A DNA stretch of 64,000 bases, from positions 67,550,929 through 67,614,928 of the forward strand of contig CM049312.1 in NCBI GenBank assembly GCA_026874595.1, written 5' to 3'. This DNA comes from Sipunculus nudus. Taxonomy: Eukaryota; Annelida; Sipuncula; Golfingiida; Sipunculidae. A program made the translations under genes and the position numbers. This document shows, in pieces, positions 1-10,329 of the stretch (the first letter of the stretch is position 1; each line of letters starts with the position of its first letter). The notes under the pieces are model-generated. The model had not been told where the DNA came from. It did no database searches and was given only the letters and a program-made list of their open reading frames with translations.

Positions 1-188
1 TACAGTGAAACCTCGTTGTGTCGAAGTCTGAGGGACCCTCAGAAAACATCAACACATCCGAGGTTCGACATAAGTGGGTTAAATTGGGTAATAATTTAAC
101 TAGGGTTGTCCGGAATATCTAGTCTGTAACTTCGACATAAGCAGGGTATTCGACTTAAACGAGTTCGACACAACGAGGTTTAACTGTA
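1..188. mobile_element. Complete MITE, pogo/Tigger-like, with TA target duplication
   Basis: The first 25 bases and the reverse complement of the last 25 are nearly identical (one mismatch). Both read CAGT-N-AAACCTCGTTGTGTCGAA after a flanking TA dinucleotide. The interior repeats the theme TTCGACATAAG and its complement. A terminal CAGT/ACTG with a TA duplication is usual for Tc1/mariner-pogo elements, and the CTCGTT word resembles Tigger/pogo ends. At about 184 bp it has no coding capacity, so it is non-autonomous. The superfamily assignment is inference; the inverted-repeat structure is seen directly. Confidence 0.8.
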
Positions 189-913
189 GTTGTATCTGCA
201 CTTGGTTGAGTTGGTTCTCACCTAGATTGGATTAATTATGCTAGTTTAATGTGGTCTGGAAGTAGCCTGTTTTTGAGTCCACTCTGTAGTTCCCTTTACA
301 ATAAGCATAAATTGGTTCATTCTATAAAATGCAAGTTAGTGGTCTGAACTTCTTTGTTAATACGATGCACTTTGCTACAAAAAAAGTGATATTTCACAGG
401 AAGAATTGAACAAAATGGTAGCTAATCTGGCCTCACACAGACTAGTAACTAACAGATTTGCCTGTACACACTAGGAACTGGTTTTACTATAACTTGGATA
501 AGCAAATGCATCAAATTTAAGACCCCCTGCTTCTGCATCTTGTTGTCTTTCAAGCTTACCTGATCAATATGTTTTGTTTTTTATGTTTGCCTGAAGATGT
601 CTCCACATGTCATAGTGGCTGTGTTTAGTTAACATGTTGCCCTGATGATGTCTCTACATGTCATAATTTTGGTTGTGAAATAGGAACAAAATTTAATATT
701 TTTGTTTTGGAGTTGGAGGGAATGAAATTTCAGACAGACCAAAACCAAGGTATGTTTGAGAGCAATTTGAAATTAAATCAGATAATATTTAGGAATGTTA
801 TTGCATGGAAACAAAAACCTGACAGACGGACAGACAGAGGGACAGACAAACCCTAATCAATGTCCCCCATTCTGGGAAGCGGCGAACAATAAAGTAACAA
901 AATAATTGTAGAC
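189..913. other. Non-coding, no feature recognised
   Basis: AT-rich sequence without a convincing reading frame or splice-bounded exon. Near 595-665 a short phrase with TGATGATGTCTCTACATGTCATA occurs twice in diverged form. If the minus-strand exon at 7653-7710 is real, this stretch is likely inside or beyond intron 1 of that gene. Confidence 0.5.
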
Positions 914-1101
914 CCAGGGGCGGATCCAGAATTTTTGGAAAAGGAGGACCATTGACAAAACCTACAAAAAAATTCCCCAGGTCCAGAAAAGGGGGCATCC
1001 AGGCCACAGAAATTGGTCTGAAACCAATGAAGAAAGGTTATGGTGGCTGAAAAAAGGGTGGGGGGGAGGGGGTCTGGACCCCCTGGATCTCCCCCTCTGG
1101 T
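914..1101. repeat. GGGGCGGATCC-type dispersed inverted-repeat element
   Basis: Begins CCAGGGGCGGATCCAG and ends with CTGGATCTCCCCCTCTGG, so the two ends are roughly inverted copies around a purine-rich interior. Related end sequences appear at 8477, 23607, 24118, 50800 and 60630, which marks a dispersed family. Overlapping open frames here are a by-product of purine-rich composition. Confidence 0.5.
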
Positions 1102-1341
1102 TCTGCTTCTGAGATCACTATTCAAGCAGTCTACAGTAGACTGAACTGATGCGGATTAGTGGCTTGGTGCAGCTAGAACAAACCGACCCATGATACTGAA
1201 TATTTGCTAGTGCTGATACCACCAATGTCTCTTAACCCTGATCGGATGTTCAGCATATTCACTAATAAGCTGGGAAACTGATTAAGTTTTGCTAGCGTCA
1301 GGTGACTTGTGTTTGAAAGAATAAACACCCTATGCTGCTAC

Positions 1342-1757
1342 TAGTGTTGAAAGTTGTATCCTTGATCATAACTGCACATCAGCAACTGATGATCAATAAT
1401 CAATTATTAGTTGCTTATGAGAAGTGTTTGGAATCAGTTATTATTTCATGATCAAACATCAGTAAAAATTGATTGACCCTAGGAGTCTGAAATTACTGAT
1501 CAAAGACAGACTGATATATCTCAATTGATATATAGGCCTGACATTAGCTAATATATCTCAGAACTCTATAGCCTACATGTGTATAAATACAGAAAATGTC
1601 GGTGTGAATCTGTTAATATACACATATTATTTTAAATTGTTTTCACAAATTTTATGAAAGAATAATATCCATAAGTTATTATTGTATATAAAGATCATCA
1701 GATCATCTGCATCAGCTGACTGATCATCGATATAATTGATCTTTGGTCCTAACACTA
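1342..1757. mobile_element. hAT-like MITE with candidate 8-bp target duplication
   Basis: The left end reads TAGTGTTGAAAG and the right end, in reverse complement, TAGTGTTAGGAC. The flanks GCTGCTAC (1334-1341) and GCAGCAAC (1758-1765) match at 6 of 8 positions and fit an aged 8-bp hAT duplication. The interior is rich in TGATCA/ATCGAT words. No transposase frame is present, so it would be non-autonomous. Family assignment is inference from end sequence and duplication length. Confidence 0.55.
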
Positions 1758-2342
1758 GCAGCAACATATGTTTTTCTTAATATTCCCTCAGGTATGAGGT
1801 CACTCAGGTACATGAACTTCTGTGTGTACAAGTATTCATGTATGTACAATAGATACAGTATTTACAAGTATTCATGTACAGGTTATAAGTTCTGATGTAT
1901 AACTGGTATGAAATTACCATAGCCATGACAACATAACACTCAGGCCTTCTTAAATAACTGTTAGGGGCCTGTGAGTCATGATGCAAGCCAATATATATAG
2001 AACACTCATTCTAAGGGTTGGATCAAAATATCTGCTGCATCACAGTTTGTTGGTATTTGACATCAGAGGCCTAAATGGTCTTGTTATATTTGCTAAATAA
2101 TGAAGAAAAAATGTTGTTACACAAAATTAATTACTTCAGTTACCTGAGCTTACCTCCTTTCTTCAGTATGGCACAGATGCACCAAAAGCTGTCAAGTTAC
2201 CATGACGGACACATGAATATACTTCAGTCAACTGTGAATGTAATATTTATTATTTTCCCCAACAGACTAACGTCACTTTATGTCTTACTTCAGAAAAATG
2301 ACAGTTCGACAAGCAGATGAAAATTAAAAAGCAGGGTCGGGG

Positions 2343-2480
2343 CCAGGAACCTGTACCTGTACCTGTACCTAGGTACAAATTTCAGAGTACCTGTACCTGC
2401 CAGTCATGGGTAGGAAGTACCTTGTACCTGTACCTGTAACTGAAGTACCTGTACTTGGTACGAGGTATTCCAGGTATTTT
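2343..2480. repeat. Degenerate ACCTGT tandem repeat
   Basis: Clusters of ACCTGT/ACCTAGGTAC hexamers (for example three in a row near 2350-2370 and again near 2425-2445), with interspersed GTACCT. It is a short low-complexity array without coding content. Confidence 0.7.
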
Positions 2481-4209
2481 TCATATTTTCAGTTTTTCTT
2501 TGTTTTTTTTCTCTTTTATTATTAAATTTGGTTACCTCACTTACCTGGAGTGTAAAATAATCAGCAAGCCATTAGTGTGATAAACTGCTGATAAACATGT
2601 GATTTGTTGTCACATGTGTGAAATCAGCTGTAACCACTAATTGAGCATATCATTTAATTATACTGTACTTGGTGCACTTAATGAACTTTTAGTACACAAA
2701 TATCATGTTTGTGAAGTATAGTGTCATACTGTACTTGGTGTACTTTATGGACTTTCATTAGACTTGAATATCATGTTTGTGAATGTATGGTGTCATACAG
2801 ATAATAATTTCCAATAAAATATACTTTAGCAAATGACTTTTAATTTGTTTGATAGAAAAAAGGCATGTTGTCCTGCATATACGTTAACTTCAAGATTACA
2901 TCATTATAGGATATCTTTATTATGTAATGACTGAGTTTGATTTATCTGATGAGGTAACTTCAACTTATTTGTTTATGGAAGGAAACAACTTGGCATCATA
3001 ACTTTATTAACCTGATTACTCACCACATTGACCTAGAGCTAGGTTGAAAAGGAATGTGGTTTTGAAAACTGATTTACAGCACAAAATCACCTGTGTGTGT
3101 ATATATGTCTATACCAATAGCTGTTCTGTTTGACTCATAATAAGATTTGGTCTGCTTAATTAGTTGCTTTTGAAAATGTTTTATTTTATGTAACATAGTT
3201 TTCTAAGTATGATAAAATGAATTTTGTTTTTTAATGACTTCACTTTTTTATTAACAAAATAAAAATATATGTCCATTAGCTCATTGTGCCTTTTTGTTAT
3301 ATAATTGTAATTATTACAATTGGTATACTGTCAGATGCCCACAAGATCACCAACAAACTGAAAACTGGGTCACTGTGACTTTTTTCATTCTGAGATATTA
3401 AGGAAAAACCTCCATTTTCCATTAAAAACAGGTCTACTGTTACACTTCAAGACTATCCACTATGAAAACCACTGGTGCTCTTTTGTTCAAATTTGGTATA
3501 ACCATTCCTGCATGTATTTCCTTTATTTTATGATATAACTTAAATATTTAACATTTACATATTCTGAGTATACAAGTATCTAAATTGCCTTCAACGATGA
3601 GACCTTTTTCGTTGAAGGTTTTTTTTTTGGCAATGATGCCACTGTTGCGAATATCTCAAATTATAAACCTTCGCAAATAAAAAGACAAACCAAATTATGT
3701 GTCAATAATGACATGCCTGTTCTAGCATGTACCCTAGGGGGGCATTTTTATTCAGGTGTATATGATAACAGTAACCTCTGGGCTACAAATGTAGGTGAAC
3801 CCTGACCCACTGATAACAGGTCCAAAGCTAGCTTTGTGTAAAAATATCACACATACCAAGGCCAGCAAACAGCTACATCTTACCAGACTTATTTTATAGT
3901 TAAAAACACCTCCGGCTGTCATACCCCTTTGGATTAGTGACATTGTCTTTCACATCCAGTATCTAAAGACAGTAATAATCAAATCAAACTGTATTTTACA
4001 TACTCTAGTGATGTCAAATTATAGGTGCACATGCTTTTTGATAGGGCAGTAGGCTCTCTGTTGTTGTTTTTAATATACTGAAGCATAAGGAACAAGACAT
4101 TTGTATAAAAGAATGCAAGCCTCCACCATGCAGTTGGTGGGGGTGGGGGGGGGGGGGGGGGTGGGTCCCAATTGTGGCATGCTCCCAAAGGCCATGATGG
4201 CATAAGCTT
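2481..4209. other. AT-rich non-coding stretch
   Basis: No gene recognised. It contains a repeated phrase with TGTCATACTGTACTTGGTG near 2660-2800, a small hairpin around 3590-3625 (GCCTTCAACGA and CGTTGAAGG), and a poly(G) run at about 4139-4161. The runs of proline or histidine codons in short frames here come from that homopolymer. Confidence 0.5.
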
Positions 4210-4665
4210 ATCGAATAATAAGACACTATTTACCATATTTGTTTTCAAAACATCTTAAAAGACACTATTTACCATTTATACTTCTTTTAGAATATCCTAA
4301 AAGACAATATTTACCATAATTTTTTTTTCAGAATATCCTTAAAGACACTATTAATAATAGTTTTTTTTTCATAATATCCTAAAAGACCCAATTAACCAGT
4401 TTTTTTCAGAATATCCTAAAAGACACTATTTACCATAGTTTATCAGAATATCCTGAATGACACTATTTGCCATAGTTTATCAGAATATCCTAAATGACAC
4501 TATTTACCATAGTTTATCAGAATATCCTAAATGACACTATTTACCATAGTTTATCAGAATATCCTAAATGACACTATTTACCATATTTGGTAAAAGATCC
4601 TAAAAGATAATTTATTTACCATTGTTTTTTTTAGAATATTCTAAAAGACACTATATATCATAGTG
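4210..4665. repeat. Minisatellite, 37-bp unit
   Basis: About eleven head-to-tail copies of a unit containing GACACTATTTACCATAGTTT then ATCAGAATATCCTAAA. Copies between about 4428 and 4590 are almost identical at 37 bp. The outer copies are longer because of expanded T runs and more diverged, the usual pattern when an array homogenises from its centre. Confidence 0.9.
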
Positions 4666-4675
4666 TTTGATTACA

Positions 4676-4771
4676 GCTAACCAGCCTGCCTACCTGCCCT
4701 GTGCCAGCAAGATGTCAGACTTGTCTTTCAGAGCCTGTGGTCTGTGAACACAGGTAGCTGGGCCGGTTAGC
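4676..4771. repeat. Short inverted repeat / hairpin
   Basis: GCTAACCAGCCTGCCTACCTG at 4676-4696 is complementary, with a few mismatches, to 4751-4771. About 54 bases separate the arms. It sits directly beside the minisatellite. It could be a small palindromic transposon remnant; no RNA gene family was recognised. Confidence 0.5.
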
Positions 4772-5790
4772 CGTCAGTCAAAATGAAATGTAACAACAAT
4801 GCGCCTAGGCACTCCTACCTTGGTTGGTTTAATTATGTAAATACGTTTTTCTGGCAATGGATACATGGCTACGGTAAAATAATCTGAATGTCATCAGAGG
4901 CTGATAAAGTACGAAAGCAAAGGGAGCAAAATTTGACCTATTATCTATCGTAAAAATTGGGGTTTTAAAGACTGAACTCCTCAGCTTAATTGCTGGTTGT
5001 GCCACTAGGAGGCAGTGTTATAGCTCAGATAAATGGCTGCTGAGTATGCCCGTGAACCGACTGCAACATAACTGCAACTCTTCTAACTTTATTTCATATA
5101 CAGTAATTATCATACAATAATATTCCATAGATATATTCAACAGATGATTATTTATCGATTGGTGGTACTTTTAGCTTCGAATATGAAGTTAAGTGGGTGT
5201 TTAGTGGGTTAAACCGGGTGTTTCATTACCACAGCTGATTCGTCACCAAGGAAAATGGTGACGAAGTGACCTTCAGGATACGTCAGGCCAGACTTGGCCT
5301 GGCATGTCTATTAATTGCATATTCTTATAAAGACAGAAGAACAGAATATTGAAAGAGAGAAGAGTGAAATATTGCAGGGAACTTAGTAAATGCAAAAAAA
5401 GCGATAACCTTTTTCAAAGGTTCAGATTTCAGAAAGTTCTATTAGCGACTTGTTTCTCTATGTGGAAACTAATGCAGTAGATTTTAATGGCATAGTCCTT
5501 GAATAACACCCATTGTGGGAAATACATGGACATAGGCAAACACGCTACTGTGAGGGAATTGTTTACGTGAGCGGTGACGTAAATAGCCCTGCATTCAATG
5601 GTGGTCCATTGGCCATGCTGCGCAGTGCGCAGTGTTCTTATTTACATGTAATTCGTTCCTTGCATGGTGTACCCTGAGCCATTAATTAAATGAATCAACA
5701 ACCAAATAAGCTTTTCACTATCAATATTGTTGTTTATTTTAATTGTAACAGATTGACATTTTATCATACAAAACATTGGTGACGAATTAA
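4772..5790. other. Non-coding stretch, no feature recognised
   Basis: No exon recognised on either strand. Contains a short hairpin near 5285-5305 (GCCAGACTTGGCCTGGC). Probably intronic or intergenic DNA. Confidence 0.4.
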
Positions 5791-7007
5791 GAGTCTATCT
5801 AAAACGTGGAGAATCCACGGAGAGATGGAGAATTCGCGGAGAATTCATGGAGAATCTGCGGAGAGTTTTTATATGCAATGATATTTTTAAATACACTTTA
5901 AAATCACATAAATCTTGAACTATATATCTCTTAACATATTTGCGCACTGTAAAATGACCGAAATAATTAAAACATATGTAAATAATTAAGCATTTTATGC
6001 TTAACAATGCAGACTCACCACTGGGTGAATGTGTTACGCAAAATGTAACAAACGTCTGAGTCACCAGCTGACACTGACAGATCTTACGACGAAACCGCAA
6101 CACTCTTAAATTAATGTTTCAACAGTTTATTGTGCAACCATAACAAAACCATGCAGGTGTTTATAGGTGGTGAACGAAATATATAATATAATAAATAAAT
6201 CATAGGTTTACCTGCATTTATTGATAGATAAAAAACACAATCACCATTAATAGTGTATAGGCCTAGACCCAATTTACGTGACATGCACAAATGAAAGTTG
6301 AAACCGAGACTTTCGACTTTATAAACAAACAAAGATTGCACCTTAAAGCTAATGAATCAATTTGGCAGTAGGATAATATATAAGAAAAGAAAAAAAGTAA
6401 ATATATATATATTAATAGTGATCACAGTTAAAGAATTATATTTTTCTTTGTCTGTACAAAATACACCACACTTTAAAATTTTTTATCACACTTGGAATAC
6501 AACTCCTTACCCCAATTCACATTCAATCCAAATGGTTACAGTTGTATTGTATTTAGGTGTTTGTATTTTACTAGTTGGCGAAAGTTTTGTTTTAGGAAAT
6601 GGTGTAAAAAAATAATGTCTGAACTGAAACAAGAAACTAATTGCTTTTGCAATTTTCCCTGTTTAAAATTTTCAATTCGTTTAATTTCTGGAATAAAAAA
6701 AAAATCAACTGCATTTGCCATAGCAAATAGTCCACAGTCTCCTGATGCTGTTCGTTGTCTCTGGCATGGCACAAATGAAATCTTATCGGAGAAGAACTTG
6801 CTTGTCTAAACAACAGAGAGCTGAATTTTACGTGAATGTACAGATTTTTAATTATTTCGGTCATTTAACAGTGAACAAACATATTACGAGTAATATAGTT
6901 GGAGATTTTAAGTGATTTTATGCATATTTAAAAGTATCATTGCATATAAAAAATCATTGCAGATTCTCCACGAATTCTCCATCTCTCCGCGTTTTAGACA
7001 GACCCAT
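5791..7007. mobile_element. 1.2-kb element with long (~170 bp) terminal inverted repeats
   Basis: Positions 5791-5965 and the reverse complement of 6838-7007 align over most of their length. The outer ends read GAGTCTATCTAAAACG and GGGTCTGTCTAAAACG. Inside them both arms hold tandem GGAGA-GATGGAGAATTC words, then ATATGCAATGATA, and finally TGACCGAAATAATTAAAA. The heptamer GAATTAA flanks the left side (5784-5790) and recurs at 7008-7014, a candidate target duplication. The interior contains a fragment of a Ulp1-like peptidase (6626-6805, minus). Long TIRs plus a captured or inherited Ulp1 domain recall Mutator-like elements, but no transposase is visible, so the superfamily is unproven. Confidence 0.7.
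6626..6805 (-). pseudogene. Ulp1-like (C48) cysteine peptidase fragment inside transposon
   Basis: The minus-strand frame reads ...ISFVPCQRQ-TASGDCGLFAMANAVDF... and, after about 20 residues, LQKQLVSCF. This matches the C-terminal catalytic block of transposon-borne Ulp1/SENP-type peptidases: a Gln a few residues before GDCGLFA, whose Cys (codon 6734-6736) is the nucleophile, followed by an Ala-Asn-Ala helix and a basic helix ending near CF. Only about 60 residues survive. No start codon or upstream His/Asp block was found in frame, and the frame runs into a stop at 6536. It lies wholly inside the long-TIR element, so it is a relic of transposon coding sequence rather than a host protease. 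Confidence 0.65.
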
Positions 7008-7652
7008 GAATTAACTGTTTGGTAATCAGCATGTAAACTGGTGACGAAACAACTGTGGTGACAAATCGATTGCTATCCTTTAGTGGTGTTTTGTCACAGG
7101 TACCTCTGGTGTTTAGGAAATGGGTTTTCCGGGGACTGCTCATGCAGTGATGTATATCTGTATTTGTGTATACATGATACATGTACAAAACTATTCATCA
7201 TCAAGATCAAGTGACAGTTATTGGTCACACCTGTCAAAAATGATGGAACATGGTATGAATATTCTTTATTATTATTATTCTAATCATATTCTTGATTAGT
7301 GATTATAAATCACAGTATATTTGGTTGTAGGGTTGGGGAGGTGGGGGCGTGGTCAGTTGTCCCTTGACCAGGGCCGATTCACGTACGACGTCAACAGAGA
7401 TTGTATCAGGAAGTTCGTCACAAATATTACCGTATTTCAGTGTTAATCCCAATGTATCCCTTATGGTTTTATGACATATATGTTTAAAAAAAAACTGTAT
7501 GTTCATATAATATTGATAACATTTAATTTTACGACATGGGGTGACCCCGACAGTGGCCAAGTCAAAGTGAAGTTACCATTCGATCCACTTTTTTACCAAC
7601 CCGAGCCAATGCATGATTTCAGCTCATCAGTGCGAAAGCTTGGGGGACTTAC

Positions 7653-7710
7653 CTCTTTTAACCGCTTCATCATAAGTGATGAAAGATTGTTTGGATTCTT
7701 TCCCTCCCAT
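7653..7710 (-). CDS. USP32: First coding exon, USP32-like deubiquitinase (partial gene)
   Basis: On the minus strand, ATG at 7710 opens MGGKESKQSFITYDEAVKR and is followed after one more base by GTAAGT, a perfect 5' splice site (phase 1). From memory, vertebrate USP32 begins with a closely similar stretch (MG-KES-F--Y-EA--R, about 11 of 19 identical, the rest conservative) and continues with Val, whose codon would be split as G|TN, compatible with phase 1. USP32 is a large ubiquitin-specific protease with N-terminal EF hands, acting on Rab7 and endolosomal traffic. Met-Gly-Gly-Lys could be N-myristoylated. The remaining exons should lie at lower coordinates; none was recognised at 1-7650, so intron 1 would exceed 7 kb. 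The evidence is a short exon only. Confidence 0.55.
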
Positions 7711-7920
7711 TTTCAGAGGTTATTCTTTCTCAAGTGCGTAGCACGTTGAATAATCCTTCTTCATAGCTCGACTGATATCGCTTCCTTAGCTAACATCGTC
7801 CATGTTTGATCATGTGACCAAGCGAGATTTAACCATCGTCTCCGCCAGATGGCACCACCATACGGCTCTTTGGCCAACTTGATCCCCCAAAACAGCTTGC
7901 AGGCGGAAAATCCCAATAAG
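7711..7920 (-). promoter_or_regulatory. Likely 5' UTR/promoter of the USP32-like gene
   Basis: This less repetitive, CpG-containing stretch lies directly upstream of the putative first exon. It contains a CACATG E-box (within GGTCACATGATC on the minus strand, about 7808-7819) and CCGCCAGATGGCACC at 7842-7856, which resembles the bilaterian CTCF core. No TATA box was identified. Function is inferred from position and motif only. Confidence 0.35.
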
Positions 7921-8288
7921 CCGTTATTAAAATAGCTCTGGTTAAAATTATCTCAATCAGGAACGCATAAACTGTATAGATTTTATGCCATTAATACAGA
8001 TCATAAACCCCGCATAGAAATAATACTGTGCATTTGAAATTTTCTTATTGATAAAACCAATGTAACCAATAGAGAGCTATTTAAATAGTATGAGGTGATA
8101 TAAATTAGACTCACATCACATGATTTAGTAAAGAGTTGACGTGTCAAAATTTCCAATAAGTAATTTTGTTATTATAATGATCTTCATTATTGATCAGACA
8201 ATGTCACATCTATTTGCAAACAGTAAAAAAGAGTGACATAGACGTGGGAACAACATTTTCAAAGGGGGGGGGGGGGGGGGGCAAATAT

Positions 8289-8540
8289 GCTCGGACTCGG
8301 GGGGGGGGGGGGATTTTTAAAATTCATTTTGTAAATAGGCACATTTTCTTATACCTTTGAGGTCAATGGCTCATCAAAATGTTTAAGAAAAATATAAATA
8401 TTTCAGTCAATTACACTATTTACGTTTAGGACAGGAAAATATTGAGGGGGAGTTGGGGGGGGGGGGGGGTGGGCTGCAGGGGCGTAGCCAGGACTGATGG
8501 ATGAGAGGGGGCCGAAATATTTGTCAAAGAAAATTGAAGC

Positions 8541-8584
<44 letters not shown>

Positions 8585-8717
8585 AAATGAATAAATAATA
8601 TGCTCGGACTCGGGGGGGGGGGGATTTTTTAAATTCATTTTGTAAATAGGCACATTTTCTTATACCTTTGAGGACAATGGCTCATCAAAATGTTTAAGAT
8701 AAATAAAAATATTTCAA
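8289..8717 (+). repeat. Direct 118-bp duplication separated by ~195 bp
   Basis: Positions 8289-8405 and 8602-8717 are nearly identical. Both start GCTCGGACTCGGGGG, run through TAAATAGGCACATTTTC and end at an AATATTTCA word. The intervening DNA holds a poly(G) tract, a GGGGCGTAGCC motif and an AT array. The second copy leads directly into the palindrome at 8721. Confidence 0.85.
8543..8582. repeat. (AT)n microsatellite
   Basis: Uninterrupted TA dinucleotides, about 40 bases. Confidence 0.95.
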
Positions 8718-8720
8718 ATA

Positions 8721-8756
8721 TATTGTTTATTGATAATTCCACATTTCATTTCATTA

Positions 8757-8850
<94 letters not shown>

Positions 8851-8937
8851 GATGTAATATGAATAAATAAAAAAAAAATCATTTTTTTGCAGGATCAAAC
8901 TTAATGAAATGAAATGTGGAATTATCAATAAACAATA
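8721..8937. repeat. Perfect 40-bp inverted repeat enclosing an (AT)n array
   Basis: Positions 8721-8760 are the exact reverse complement of 8898-8937. Between them lie about 90 bases of nearly pure (TA)n (8759-8852) and a short A-rich stretch. The whole block could form a long cruciform. It contains no real coding frame; the apparent YIYIYI frame is the microsatellite. Confidence 0.9.
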
Positions 8938-9581
8938 TATTAATTACTGCATGTGCAATGCTTTATATTGAAATAAGTCTACGGATACCAGTGATAGGAA
9001 TTTCATGATTGTGTTTTAGAAAATTTAATCATTATTAGACTAAGTGAAAATTGGGAGGACGGGGAGATGTGAGTACGCCCCTGGGGCTACCACACCCACT
9101 CCCCACCCCACCAGCCCCAACACTTATGAATGTACATATTTCCTCTGAAATACACGTCTTGACAAAACTTCATGACACAGAAGCTTTCCTTTAATTTTCC
9201 CAGGTACGGCTTTCATTTTTTTCTCAGGAACAATCTGCGAAATCACACAAATGCACTTTTTCAGATTTATATCTGGAAATTTTTCTATTCAATCCAATTA
9301 ATTTTTTTCTAAAGCCCACACGGATTTGGGATGAACCATCACTGAGCAGTACTGACATCTGACGTTAACAAATGGAATTAAATATGGAGAACCTCTGTAG
9401 ATATTTTCCGATACTGTAATGATGACCAGCAAAGTCTATTTTCCTTCCACCAAGAAAAATACTACGATCGGTCATTAGAATGAAGCATATCAAGAACACT
9501 TTCAGAAACTGTGAAGCGCTTCCATGCAGTCGGACTACATGTGGCATTTGTTTCCCAAAGTCACCAGGATTGTAAGCATTC

Positions 9582-10062
9582 TTAAAGGGGCCCAATCACC
9601 TAAATGACCTTAATAAATTAAAGGTAATCCCTTGGAGCTTTCATTAAAACCGGTCAGTAAACGTGGATACCACCAAACACATTCTGCTTGTTTTATTTAT
9701 ATCAACGTGTTTATAATATGTTGGGGCTCGACAAAATAATCAAAATAAATTTAACAATGGCATCTGGCAGCAAGTCAAATAAGCCATAGCTTTACAAATG
9801 GGGTTTTACAACTAGTGGCCTTTCTACCTCTGCATAAATGCAACATACCACCCACCTTAGGTTACATGTTTTTCCTATTTGTCAACATTGTTGTGTTTAC
9901 AAACATTTTTTCGATAAACAAGTTTACAACATCCTTCACGAAGGCTTGGCTTATAAGAACTTTTCACAACCAAAATTTCCCTTAAATCATTAATATATAC
10001 ACAGAGGAAGCCAGAAATCAGATGAATTATTTTCCGAAAGGTAGGTGATTGGGTACCTTTAA
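9582..10062. mobile_element. MITE with 20-bp TIRs starting TTAA
   Basis: The left end is ttaaaggggcccaatcacct (9582-9601). The reverse complement of the right end (10043-10062) differs from it at two adjacent positions. TTAA at both outer edges would be the target duplication of a piggyBac-type element or part of the TIR. A second, inverted and partial member ends at 21250 with the same terminus. Between about 9590 and 9905 the two members also share body sequence (GGAGCTTTCAT..., CTTTCTACCTCTGCATAA...). No transposase frame is present. Confidence 0.7.
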
Positions 10063-10329
10063 CCGAGGAAGCCCACTCCGTTCTCCGCTTCATCAAGATA
10101 GACCTTAGAAACATCATGTTCGAGGACCGCTTCATTGCCTTATTGTTTTATACATCCATGCACCGGGACTGTCGACTGGGCTGTAAAAATATCAGACATA
10201 TATGTCTTCAAGTATCCACCGAATTTAGATGCTCTTCACCAATCGCTTTAGATAAATTTATGATCCAATAATTTTCAGAACATATGTGAACTAATTCGAA
10301 GGCATACAACTATTGCCGCAATTAAAATA

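Larger units (their letters stand above)
8477..9085. repeat. GGGGCGTAGCC-type element, disrupted by AT arrays
   Basis: CAGGGGCGTAGCCAGG at about 8478 and GTACGCCCCTGG near 9071-9082 are opposed and resemble the ends of the GGGGCG(T/G)A family also seen at 914, 23607 and 50600. The interior has been expanded by microsatellites and by the palindrome at 8721-8937. The relationship between the two ends is inference. Confidence 0.4.
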
